Below, in pieces: positions 1 through 6,898 of a DNA stretch of 16,243 nucleotides. The notes below the pieces were generated by a model. The model was not told where the DNA came from, made no database searches, and saw only the letters and a program-made list of their open reading frames with translations. The stretch comes from DAOPYE01 sp035352715 (GTDB taxonomy: Bacteria > Acidobacteriota > Holophagae > Holophagales > Holophagaceae): positions 1 to 16,243 of the forward strand of contig DAOPYE010000060.1 in NCBI GenBank assembly GCA_035352715.1, read 5' to 3'. How positions within the stretch are numbered: position 1 is the first letter of the stretch; the number at the start of each line of letters is the position of its first letter. Made by a program: the position numbers and the translations under genes.

Positions 1-1
1 C

Positions 2-802
2 GCTGGCGACCAGGGCATGATGTTTGGTTTTGCCTGCAACGAAACCGAAACCCTGATGCCGATGCCGATCTTTTATGCCCACAAGCTGACCCGTCGCATG
101 GCGGAAGTCCGCAAGAACGGCGAGCTGCCCTGGCTGCGCCCGGACGGCAAGTCCCAGGTGACGGTGGAGTACGAAGGCAACCGGGTGCTGCGCATCCCCA
201 CCGTCGTCATCTCCACACAGCACGATGAGGATGTCACCCAGGCCGTCATCCGCGATGCCGTCATTCGCGAAGTCATCCAGGCCGTGCTGCCCGAGGAATA
301 CCTGGACGCCAATACGGTCTACCACGTCAATCCCACCGGGCGCTTCGTCATTGGCGGCCCCATGGGCGACACGGGGCTGACGGGCCGCAAGATCATCGTG
401 GACTCCTACGGCGGCAGCGGCCATCACGGCGGCGGCGCGTTCTCCGGCAAAGACCCTAGCAAGGTCGACCGTTCCGCGGCCTACTTCGGCCGCTACATCG
501 CGAAGCACATCGTCGCTGCGGGCCTGGCCGAGCGCGCCGAGATCCAGCTGGCCTACGCCATTGGCGTGGCCGAACCCGTCTCCATCGACGTGGACACCTT
601 CGGCACGGGCCAGGTCTCCGAGGAAGCCATCAGCCGCGCCATTCGCGAAGTCTTCAGCTGCACCCCCAAAGCCATGATCGACGCGCTGGATCTGCGCCGT
701 CCCATCTACAAGGCGACCGCAGCCTACGGGCACTTCGGCCGAGCGGAGTTCCCCTGGGAAAAGACGGACCGGATCGAAGCCCTGAAGGCGGCCGTGAAAT
801 AG
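2..802 (+). CDS. metK: S-adenosylmethionine synthetase (methionine adenosyltransferase), 5'-truncated by window edge
   Basis: This enzyme makes S-adenosylmethionine from ATP and L-methionine in the cytoplasm; it is the methyl donor for, among others, the CheR encoded downstream. The frame is open from base 2 and 266 residues are visible. The family is usually 380-400 aa, so roughly the first third lies outside the window. The visible part opens inside the first family signature (AGDQGMMFGFA, normally GAGDQGIMFGYA). The second signature, GGGAFSGKDPSKVDRSAAY, lies near visible residues 143-161 and supplies phosphate-binding Gly and Lys residues. The C-terminal domain follows intact to the TAG stop. 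No frameshift is seen. The gene is followed 15 bases later by a strong hairpin, so it probably ends its transcript. Family assignment is very secure. Confidence 0.98.
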   Translation, partial: AGDQGMMFGFACNETETLMPMPIFYAHKLTRRMAEVRKNGELPWLRPDGKSQVTVEYEGNRVLRIPTVVISTQHDEDVTQAVIRDAVIREVIQAVLPEEYLDANTVYHVNPTGRFVIGGPMGDTGLTGRKIIVDSYGGSGHHGGGAFSGKDPSKVDRSAAYFGRYIAKHIVAAGLAERAEIQLAYAIGVAEPVSIDVDTFGTGQVSEEAISRAIREVFSCTPKAMIDALDLRRPIYKATAAYGHFGRAEFPWEKTDRIEALKAAVK

Positions 803-817
803 ACCCGCCGGGATCGA

Positions 818-857
818 ACAAAGCAAGAGCCTCCCAAATGGGAGGCTCTTGCTTTGT
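818..857. terminator. Bidirectional hairpin terminator between metK and the convergent oxidoreductase operon
   Basis: Bases 818-835 and 840-857 are perfect 18-bp reverse complements around a 4-base AAAT loop. The stem is GC-rich next to the loop (GCCTCCC/GGGAGGC). It has A-rich bases at its outer left end and T-rich bases at its outer right end, so a short U-tract is available in either direction. It lies 15 bases past the metK stop and 27 bases past the stop of the converging gene. Position and structure both fit an intrinsic terminator serving both strands. Confidence 0.9.
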
Positions 858-884
858 GACGGCGGCACGGGCTGCCGCTCGCGA

Positions 885-2312
885 TCAGGCTTTCGTCATC
901 GATTCCCTGGCGGCCCGGCCACCTTCGGCGAAAGCCTGTTCGTTCAGGGGGATCAAGGCGCACTTATCCGCCAGCGTCTGGCGGATGGCGCCCAGGAACG
1001 TCCCTTCGGGGAAGATCCCCGTGACGGCCTGAAGCGCGCCCAGGGCCACGATGTTCTTCACGACGGCCTTCCCCAGATCCATGGCGATGCTGGTGAACGG
1101 CACGCCCACGAGCTTGACCCCAGCGGGTGCGGCGGGTAGCTCCTTGATGATGGAGCTGTCGTAGAGAATGACGCCGCCGGCCTTCACCGTGGGCGCGAAC
1201 TTGGCCAGGCTGGGCGCATTGAAGGCCAGCAGCACGTGGGGGCTGGGAGACGCCGGATTCAGCACCTCCTGCTTGGCGACATGCACATCGGCGTAGCTGG
1301 TTCCGCCCCGGCTTTCGGGGCCATAGCTGGGGATGTGCGTGGCGTCGAACCCTTCGTTGATGGCCGCGCGCGCGATGAGCATGGCCGCCGTCTGGGCGCC
1401 GTCCCCACCCGAACCCGCCAGCTTCAAGGCGATATCGGAGGGATGCAGGTGCGTGGGGAATTGATCGCAAACCCTCGACGCGGCTTCGGCGGTGCCACCC
1501 ACAACCTTGGCCAGCTTGGCGGCATCAAAGGAGGGCGCGTTGCGCTTGAACCAGGGCTCGACCTGCGCATCCTTCATGACGCCCAGCGGGAAGACCGTCG
1601 TCATCTGCTCCTTCACCCATTTCTGGGCGGCCTCAGGCGAGGTTTTGAGATGGGTCGGGCACTCGGCCAGGATCTCGATGAAGGAATACCCGCGCCCCTC
1701 CACCTGGAGCTGCAGCGCCTTGTGGATGGCCTTCTTCGCCTGTCTGCGAGTCTTGGCGTCATAGAGCGCCACGCGCTCCACGTAGACGGGCCCGTCCAGC
1801 TGGCCGATCATCTCGGCCATCTTGATGGGCGTGCCTTCGAAAACGGAACGCCCATTGGGACTGGTGGCGGTCACCTGGCCCATCAGCGTCGTCGGCGCCA
1901 TCTGGCCACCCGTCATGCCGTAGATGGCGTTATTAATGAAGATCACGGTCATGGGCGCGCCCAACTGGGCCGCCGCGACGGTCTCGGCCAGACCGATGGA
2001 AGCGAGATCGCCATCGCCCTGGTAGCTGATCACGATCGCTTCGGGATTCGCCAGTTTGTGTCCAAGCCCAACCGCGGGGGCCCGGCCATGCGCGGCCTGG
2101 GTGTTGCCCACATCCAGGTAGTAGTAGAGGAAGACCGCGCATCCCACCGGCGAGACAGCCACCGTGCGGTCCTGGACCCCCAGTTCGTCGATGGCCTCAG
2201 CCAGGTATTTATGCACCAATCCGTGACCGCATCCGGGACAGTAGTGCGTGGATTTGCCCTTCAGGCCTCGGCCGTAATCGTGGCGTTCAAATGTTTCGTA
2301 AAAGGCGCTCAT
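885..2312 (-). CDS. vorA: 2-oxoacid:ferredoxin oxidoreductase, fused beta (TPP-binding) and gamma subunits, VorA-VorC type
   Basis: With the upstream gene, this protein should oxidatively decarboxylate a 2-oxoacid to an acyl-CoA and pass electrons to ferredoxin. It is 475 aa. Residues 1 to about 260 are the beta subunit: HYCPGCGHG at 23-31, the thiamine-diphosphate/Mg motif GDGD at 99-102, and INNAIYGMTGGQ at 126-137. From about residue 290 a gamma domain follows, with a Gly-rich GSGGDGAQTAAM near 300-311 and YGPESRGGTSYADV near 330-343. In many organisms these are separate polypeptides; no stop or shift separates them here. The start at 2312 was chosen over an in-frame ATG at 2381 because GAGGAA sits 6 bases upstream and the longer form would overlap the preceding gene. 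The gap to that gene is 10 bp, so the two are surely co-transcribed. A branched-chain substrate is inferred only from VorB-like features of the partner. Confidence 0.9.
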   Translation of the reverse strand: MSAFYETFERHDYGRGLKGKSTHYCPGCGHGLVHKYLAEAIDELGVQDRTVAVSPVGCAVFLYYYLDVGNTQAAHGRAPAVGLGHKLANPEAIVISYQGDGDLASIGLAETVAAAQLGAPMTVIFINNAIYGMTGGQMAPTTLMGQVTATSPNGRSVFEGTPIKMAEMIGQLDGPVYVERVALYDAKTRRQAKKAIHKALQLQVEGRGYSFIEILAECPTHLKTSPEAAQKWVKEQMTTVFPLGVMKDAQVEPWFKRNAPSFDAAKLAKVVGGTAEAASRVCDQFPTHLHPSDIALKLAGSGGDGAQTAAMLIARAAINEGFDATHIPSYGPESRGGTSYADVHVAKQEVLNPASPSPHVLLAFNAPSLAKFAPTVKAGGVILYDSSIIKELPAAPAGVKLVGVPFTSIAMDLGKAVVKNIVALGALQAVTGIFPEGTFLGAIRQTLADKCALIPLNEQAFAEGGRAARESMTKA

Positions 2313-2318
2313 GACGGG

Positions 2319-2324
2319 TTCCTC
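2319..2324 (-). promoter_or_regulatory. Ribosome binding site deciding the start of the beta-gamma gene
   Basis: On the minus strand GAGGAA lies 6 bases before the ATG at 2312 and overlaps the TGA of the upstream alpha gene. This supports the 2312 start over the longer in-frame start and suggests translational coupling. Confidence 0.7.
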
Positions 2325-3699
2325 AGCGGATGGAAAGCACGTGGGCCACGATGTCGTCCTGCTGGGGCAGGATGCCCCCAAGACGATGCACGGAGCTGAT
2401 GGTCGGCGGCTGAATACCGGCGTGACTCAGGGCCAGGCGAAGTTCGTCTTCCAGCTGGCCGGGCGAAGCCTCCACCACCACCAAACGTTTGACGCCGGCA
2501 AGGCGCTTGACCAGTTGTTGCACAGGGAACGGCCATAGCGTGATGGGGCGGAAGAGCCCCGCCTTCACGCCTTCTCCGCGAAGGTGCTCGACGGCTCCCT
2601 TGGAGGCCCGAGCGGGCGTGTTGCAGGCCACGATCAGGACCTCGGCGTCCTCTGCCCGATACTCATCGCTGAGGGATTCCTGTTCGGTCATCCGGCCGTA
2701 TTTCTCGCTGAGGCGGAGGTTGTGGGCCTCCAGGCCCGCCTCGTCGAGGTTCAGGGAGCAGATCAGGTTGCCACGGTGCGCGGCATCGCCAGGCACGGCC
2801 CAGGCGGGCATGCCGGGCTTCACGATGTGATCCGGCAGCACGACCTTGCCCGTCATCTGGCCCAGGTATCCATCCGCCAGCAGCACCACAGGGTTCCGAT
2901 ACTTGAAGGAAAGCTCGAAGGCCAACATGGTGAGATCCAGCATTTCCTGGGGCGTGCTGGGCGCCAGGGTGATGGCGTGGGTGTTGCCATGGCCCAAGCC
3001 TCGGCAAGCCAGCTTGATATCGGACTGCTCGGGCGCTATGTTGCCCAGCCCAGGGCCGCCGCGCATGACGTTGATGAAGACGCCCGGGACCTCCGCGCCA
3101 ATCATGTACGAAATGCCTTCAAGCATCAGGCTGAAACCCGGAGAGGACGTGAAGGTCATGCACGGCAGACCTGCCCCGCCGCAGCCGTACATGTGATTCA
3201 CTGTGGCGACCTCGGAGACGGCCTGAAGGAAGCAACCATCCATCTTCGGCAGCAACTTGGCCATCAGTTCCGCGCCCTCCGTCGACGGCGTGATGGGATA
3301 GCCGAAGACGTGGCGGCAACCGGCCAACAGGGCGCCGATGGCCGAGGCGTAATTGCCCTTGATGACCAGGGGCGTGGAACAGGACAGTGGAACGCGCTCG
3401 GCGGGAATATCCACGGGCGTGGGCGCCGTAATTTTCTTGGCCCCAAACAATGTCGAGGGGTCCTGGAGCTCAAATTCCGGCGTGGGGACCAGGCCGTACG
3501 GCTCCGGGCAGGCCTCCATGCACAATCCGCAGGCGTTGCACTTATCCGGATCCAGCACCACCGAAACCAACCCTGTCGCGGGATTGATCTCGGTCCCGAG
3601 GCTGATGCAGCCTTTGACGCAGGCACTGACGCAGCGGCCACAGCCCTTGCAGTAGTCCGGCAGCAGCAAGGGTTTCGGCCTCTCCTTCATCTGAGCCAT
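2323..3699 (-). CDS. vorB: 2-oxoacid:ferredoxin oxidoreductase, fused ferredoxin (delta) and alpha subunits, VorD-VorB type
   Basis: This is the first gene of the two-gene oxidoreductase operon, 458 aa. Residues 1-70 are a 2x[4Fe-4S] ferredoxin domain with Cys at 17, 20, 23 and 27 and at 54, 57, 60 and 64; it should wire electrons out of the complex. After a linker rich in Pro and Thr, the alpha subunit starts near 115 with GNYASAIGALLAG and GYPITPSTEG at 133-142. The segments TSSPGFSLMLEGISYMIGAE and RGGPGLGNIAPEQSD resemble VorB (2-oxoisovalerate type) more than KorA (2-oxoglutarate type), so a branched-chain or related 2-oxoacid is the best guess, not proven. The start at 3699 was preferred over an ATG at 3738 because GGAGGA sits 5 bases upstream and the residues in between (Cys-rich, Trp) do not look like family sequence. 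The 185-bp spacer upstream must hold the promoter, but I could not pick a convincing one. Confidence 0.92.
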   Translation of the reverse strand: MAQMKERPKPLLLPDYCKGCGRCVSACVKGCISLGTEINPATGLVSVVLDPDKCNACGLCMEACPEPYGLVPTPEFELQDPSTLFGAKKITAPTPVDIPAERVPLSCSTPLVIKGNYASAIGALLAGCRHVFGYPITPSTEGAELMAKLLPKMDGCFLQAVSEVATVNHMYGCGGAGLPCMTFTSSPGFSLMLEGISYMIGAEVPGVFINVMRGGPGLGNIAPEQSDIKLACRGLGHGNTHAITLAPSTPQEMLDLTMLAFELSFKYRNPVVLLADGYLGQMTGKVVLPDHIVKPGMPAWAVPGDAAHRGNLICSLNLDEAGLEAHNLRLSEKYGRMTEQESLSDEYRAEDAEVLIVACNTPARASKGAVEHLRGEGVKAGLFRPITLWPFPVQQLVKRLAGVKRLVVVEASPGQLEDELRLALSHAGIQPPTISSVHRLGGILPQQDDIVAHVLSIR

Positions 3700-3704
3700 T
3701 TTGT

Positions 3705-3710
3705 TCCTCC
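3705..3710 (-). promoter_or_regulatory. Strong ribosome binding site deciding the start of the ferredoxin-alpha gene
   Basis: GGAGGA on the minus strand lies 5 bases before the ATG at 3699. It is one of the best Shine-Dalgarno matches in the window and rules in favour of 3699 over the longer in-frame start. Confidence 0.75.
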
Positions 3711-3884
3711 ACGAAATCGAGTGACAGCAGCCACACAAAGCATCTCAGGGCGCTGGGACGCAGCAGACATCTTCAGGTTTTGCATCGGCACGAGGCGGAA
3801 ACAGACGGTTTGAAGTAAGGTAGAAAGCCCGTTTGAACCTTCGGAGCGCCAGATGAACGAGTTTATCACCCCGGACAACCGACC

Positions 3885-4259
3885 GTGATTCTTGGCCTGG
3901 GTACGGACATCTGCCCGGCCTCTCGCTGGAGCCACCTGTTGGATCGGTTTAATGAGAAGCCCATCCACCGCGTGCTGCACCCGGAGGAAGCGGCCTACCT
4001 GCTGGCCGGCCCTCACCAGCGCCTCCCGGAACGCATGGCCGGACGATGGGCCCTGCGCGAAGCCTTCGGCAAGGCGCTGGGGCTCGGACTTGATGGATGG
4101 TCCTGGAAAGAGCTCCGGTTCAAGAACGGACAACTCACTGCAGAAGGCGCGCTGGCGCAGATGCTCGTTTCCCGAAAGGTCCGCGCCATGCATGGCAGCA
4201 TCAGTCACGATGGTGGATTGGCCTTCGCCGTAGTGATCCTGGAGGGCAGCCTTGATTAA
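3885..4259 (+). CDS. acpS: Holo-[acyl-carrier-protein] synthase
   Basis: This enzyme transfers 4'-phosphopantetheine from CoA to the serine of acyl carrier protein, activating it for fatty-acid synthesis. It is 124 aa, the normal AcpS size. Family hallmarks are visible: the N-terminal GLGTDI with the Mg-binding Asp at residue 8; RWALREAFGKALG at 54-66, holding the second metal ligand Glu59; and the C-terminal HGSISHDGGLAFA, where most relatives have HVSISH. The start is a GTG; no good Shine-Dalgarno sequence precedes it, so translation may be weak or the leader unusual. It is divergent from the oxidoreductase operon and 42 bp ahead of cheR, so it may head the chemotaxis transcript, although cheR has its own strong binding site. 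The assignment is secure from motifs and length. Confidence 0.93.
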   Translation: MILGLGTDICPASRWSHLLDRFNEKPIHRVLHPEEAAYLLAGPHQRLPERMAGRWALREAFGKALGLGLDGWSWKELRFKNGQLTAEGALAQMLVSRKVRAMHGSISHDGGLAFAVVILEGSLD

Positions 4260-4287
4260 TGCCCAAGCATTCTTGGCCGATGCTCCA

Positions 4288-4293
4288 GGGAGG
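4288..4293 (+). promoter_or_regulatory. Ribosome binding site of cheR
   Basis: GGGAGG lies 8 bases before the cheR ATG at 4302 and fixes that start. It is much stronger than anything in front of acpS, so cheR is likely translated at a higher rate than its upstream neighbour. Confidence 0.7.
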
Positions 4294-4301
4294 ATGACTG
4301 C

Positions 4302-5159
4302 ATGGCCTCTCCGATGACACCTCCACAGATGACGCTCCAGGATTTCCTGGCGCTGCGGGATTTCATCTACGGGAAGACCGGCATCTTTTTCACGGAATCC
4401 AAGCAGTATTTCCTGGAAAATCGCCTGAATCGCCGCTTGGCGGACTTGAACCTGTCCGCCTACCGCGACTACCTGAGCCTCATCCAGGGGCCCTCCGGTC
4501 GCGAAGAGCTCAAGAAACTGTTCATTGAAATCACAACGAACGAGACGAGCTTCTGGCGAAACCCGCCCCAGATCGAAGCCTTTCAGCGCATCGTCCTTCC
4601 GGATGCCGTGGCCCTAGCCAAAAGCAAAGGTTCGAACCGGCTGCGCATCTGGTCTGCGGCCTGTTCCTCGGGCGAAGAACCCTACACGCTCGCCATGGTG
4701 TGCCAGGAGGCCAAGGACACCCTGCTCAAGGGCATGCAGGTGGAAATCACGGCCACCGATATCAGCGAGAAGGTGCTTGGCCAGGCCCGGGATGCCATCT
4801 ACGGCAGCTACACCCTGCGCAACCTCACGCCCGACCAGATCAAGCAGCATTTCATCTGCAACGGTCCTGAGAATTTCGAAATCAAGCCAGAACTCAAGCG
4901 CCTGGTCACGTTCCAGAACTTCAACCTGGTGGATTACGCCAGCTACCGAAACCTGGGTACCTTCGAAGTGATCTTCTGCCGCAACGTGCTGATCTATTTT
5001 GATGAATCCGTAAAGATCAAGGTCATTCGAGGGTTTCACGAGCAACTTCAGCCCAAGGGTTTCCTGCTGGTGGGACACAGCGAGTCCATCCACTCCTTCA
5101 ACATCGGCTTCGAGCTGATGCACTTCGCCAAGGCCATGGGATACCGCAAGCGGGAATAG
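4302..5159 (+). CDS. cheR: Chemotaxis protein methyltransferase CheR
   Basis: CheR methylates glutamates on methyl-accepting chemoreceptors using S-adenosylmethionine, the adaptation arm opposed by CheB. It is 285 aa, the usual length. Residues about 10-75 form the helical CheR N-terminal domain. The methyltransferase domain follows: TTNETSFWRN at 78-87 (usually TTNxTxFFRE, so a Trp replaces a Phe); the SAM-binding loop WSAACSSGEEPY at 117-128; TATDIS at 150-155 with the ribose-contacting Asp153; FCRNVLIYFD at 225-234; and FLLVGHSESI at 254-263. No tetratricopeptide extension or C-terminal receptor-tethering domain is present. It is followed after 22 bp by two HDOD genes and then cheB. No receptors, cheA or cheW lie within the window, so the pathway it serves is unknown. 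Identification is secure. Confidence 0.97.
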   Translation: MASPMTPPQMTLQDFLALRDFIYGKTGIFFTESKQYFLENRLNRRLADLNLSAYRDYLSLIQGPSGREELKKLFIEITTNETSFWRNPPQIEAFQRIVLPDAVALAKSKGSNRLRIWSAACSSGEEPYTLAMVCQEAKDTLLKGMQVEITATDISEKVLGQARDAIYGSYTLRNLTPDQIKQHFICNGPENFEIKPELKRLVTFQNFNLVDYASYRNLGTFEVIFCRNVLIYFDESVKIKVIRGFHEQLQPKGFLLVGHSESIHSFNIGFELMHFAKAMGYRKRE

Positions 5160-5181
5160 ACTTCATTCAAGGACACGTAAG

Positions 5182-6030
5182 ATGCCAATCACTCCCCAGG
5201 AACTGATCGCAAATCTCGGAGATCTGCCTCCGCTTCCGCAGGTGGCGGTGCAGGTGTTGAAGATTGCCGCGGATCCTGACGCATCCACCGACGATCTCAA
5301 GCAGGTCATCGCAACGGACGTGGCGCTGACCGCACAGATCCTCAAGATCGCCAATTCGGCCATGTTCGGCATGATGCGGGAGGTTCGCACCCTCACGCAG
5401 GCGATCATGACCCTGGGCTTTTCCACCATCAAGAGCGTGGTCATCGCCAGCAGCGCCAAGAATCTATACAGCCGCGGCAATACAGGGCTCCAGGAGCGCC
5501 TGATGTGGGAACACGCCCTGGTGACCGCCCTGGCAGGGCGCGCCTACGGCCGCGATCTGCGCTTCTCCCGCGCGGAGGAGTGTTTCCTGGGCGGCCTGCT
5601 GCACGACATCGGTAAGAGCGTGCTGGGCCTAAAGTTCCCTGATCGGTACAGCGCGCTTATCCGCAGCGCCTACAACGACGGAACCGATCTGATGCAGATG
5701 GAGTTGGATGTCTTCGGCTTCGATCACGCCATGGTGGGCGAGGCCCTGCTGCACGCCTGGAACCTGGCCTCCAGCCTTGAAAGCGTCGTCCGCTGGCACC
5801 ACGACCCCGCCCACGCCCCCGAGGCGGACCGCACCCTGGTCGCCCTGATCGCCCTGGGCAACCGGCTGGCCCACGACCAGAAGATCGGCATCGGCACCAG
5901 CGAACACCTGGAAGAAGCCACCACCCAGGCCCTGGACATCCTTGGGCTTGCGCCGGAGCAACTGGAAGAGCACCGAGAGTCCGTACTGTCAGCCCTCGAA
6001 ATGGACAAGTCCCTTATCACGGATTTCTGA
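5182..6030 (+). CDS. HDOD-domain signalling protein (first of a tandem pair)
   Basis: HDOD proteins are signal-transduction proteins related to HD phosphohydrolases, often found beside chemotaxis and two-component genes; most have no proven enzymatic activity. This one is 282 aa, essentially a single domain with no receiver or GGDEF attached. Seen directly: LPPLPQVAVQVLKIAADPDA at 15-34, the family opening; IATDVALTAQILKIANSAMF at 43-62; and an HD-like core with His111, His-Asp at 141-142 in GGLLHDIGKSVL, His182, His191 and His206-His207. Metal ligands resembling those of true HD enzymes are therefore kept, but no GYP motif follows, so cyclic-di-GMP hydrolysis is not predicted. AAGGA 8 bases upstream supports the start. 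The next gene starts one base after the stop. Family assignment is strong; function is open. Confidence 0.93.
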   Translation: MPITPQELIANLGDLPPLPQVAVQVLKIAADPDASTDDLKQVIATDVALTAQILKIANSAMFGMMREVRTLTQAIMTLGFSTIKSVVIASSAKNLYSRGNTGLQERLMWEHALVTALAGRAYGRDLRFSRAEECFLGGLLHDIGKSVLGLKFPDRYSALIRSAYNDGTDLMQMELDVFGFDHAMVGEALLHAWNLASSLESVVRWHHDPAHAPEADRTLVALIALGNRLAHDQKIGIGTSEHLEEATTQALDILGLAPEQLEEHRESVLSALEMDKSLITDF

Positions 6031-6031
6031 A

Positions 6032-6889
6032 ATGATCACCTCGGATCTGGTCCGTCAGCGCGTCAAAAGCCTGCCCAGCCTGCCCACGACCGTGGTGGCG
6101 CTGGGGCAAGCGGTCGCCGACGATCGCTGCACCGTGGACAAGATCCTGGGGATCCTCGCCAAGGATCCTCCTCTTTCGGCGGGACTGCTGCGCCTCGCAA
6201 ACTCGGCCCTGTTCTCGGGGGATGCCAAGGTTTCCGATCTCCGCACCGCCGTCATGCGCCTGGGATACGATTCCATCCTGAACCTGGGGCGGACCGCAGC
6301 CGTCATCCGGGTCTTCCGCAATGCCGAGCATCTGGACCCCATCGTGCTGTGGCAGCACTCCGTGGCGGTGGGCATGGTGGCCAAGGGTGTCTGCCGGCTG
6401 CTGAACAAGCGCCCCTACGAGGAATCCGCCTTTCTGGCGGGCCTGCTGCACGATATCGGGAAGATCGCCTTGGACCGCTGCTTTGCCGAAGAATACGCGC
6501 CCGTGGTCGCGGCGATCGAGCAAGGCGAATCCGGCGTGGAGGCAGAGCAGCGCCTTCTGGGAATCACGCATGCGGAGGTGGGTGCCATCGTCGCCACCCA
6601 GTGGAACTTCTCCGAATCCATGGTGAACGTGATCCACGATCACCATCACCCCGCACCGGCCAAGTTCCTGCCCGCCCTCGTGCACCTCTGCGACCTTCTC
6701 GTCCGGACCCGCATCCCCAGCGGCCCCTATGACGAGAACCTGTCCTTCGTGCTGGAGGAATCCCCCGCCTTCGGAACAGTTTTCGGAAACCTTGCAGATG
6801 AGGATCTGGATCTCGAACGGCTGACCTTCAGCATCGATGACGAACTGGATCACGCCATCACCTTTGTGAAACTCGCCTTCCAGGACTGA
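6032..6889 (+). CDS. HDOD-domain signalling protein (second of a tandem pair)
   Basis: This is a second stand-alone HDOD protein, 285 aa, lying between the first HDOD gene and cheB. It shares the layout of its neighbour: LPSLPTTVVALGQAV at 14-28, PPLSAGLLRLANSALFSG near 46-63, His109, His-Asp at 140-141 in LAGLLHDIGKIAL, His180 and His204-206. Sequence identity between the two looks low, so this is an old duplication or independent recruitment, not a recent copy. The start at 6032 was chosen because it sits one base after the preceding stop (TGAAATG) and the family sequence begins within 15 residues. An upstream in-frame ATG at 5942 would add out-of-family residues and overlap the first gene by 89 bases. 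No clear Shine-Dalgarno is visible, so translation is probably coupled to the first gene. Confidence 0.92.
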   Translation: MITSDLVRQRVKSLPSLPTTVVALGQAVADDRCTVDKILGILAKDPPLSAGLLRLANSALFSGDAKVSDLRTAVMRLGYDSILNLGRTAAVIRVFRNAEHLDPIVLWQHSVAVGMVAKGVCRLLNKRPYEESAFLAGLLHDIGKIALDRCFAEEYAPVVAAIEQGESGVEAEQRLLGITHAEVGAIVATQWNFSESMVNVIHDHHHPAPAKFLPALVHLCDLLVRTRIPSGPYDENLSFVLEESPAFGTVFGNLADEDLDLERLTFSIDDELDHAITFVKLAFQD

Positions 6890-6898
6890 TGCCAGCCT

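Noticed and set aside
2313..2381. A longer start for the beta-gamma subunit gene at 2381
   Set aside because: It would overlap the alpha gene by 59 bases and add non-family residues; the ATG at 2312 has a good Shine-Dalgarno.
1236..2399. A 387-residue open frame on the plus strand, opposite the beta-gamma oxidoreductase gene
   Set aside because: It is antisense to a gene with clear TPP-binding and gamma-domain motifs. Its product is rich in Gly, Arg and His with no domain pattern, as expected for a shadow frame in high-GC DNA.
3700..3738. A longer start for the ferredoxin-alpha gene at 3738, which would add a Cys-rich peptide (MCGCCHS)
   Set aside because: The extra cysteines are tempting as a further metal site, but GGAGGA lies 5 bases before the ATG at 3699, inside that extension, which marks 3699 as the true start.
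2584..3813. A 409-residue open frame on the plus strand opposite the ferredoxin-alpha gene
   Set aside because: The minus strand carries two ferredoxin motifs and VorB-like segments; the opposite frame has a His/Gln/Arg-rich composition and no ribosome binding site.
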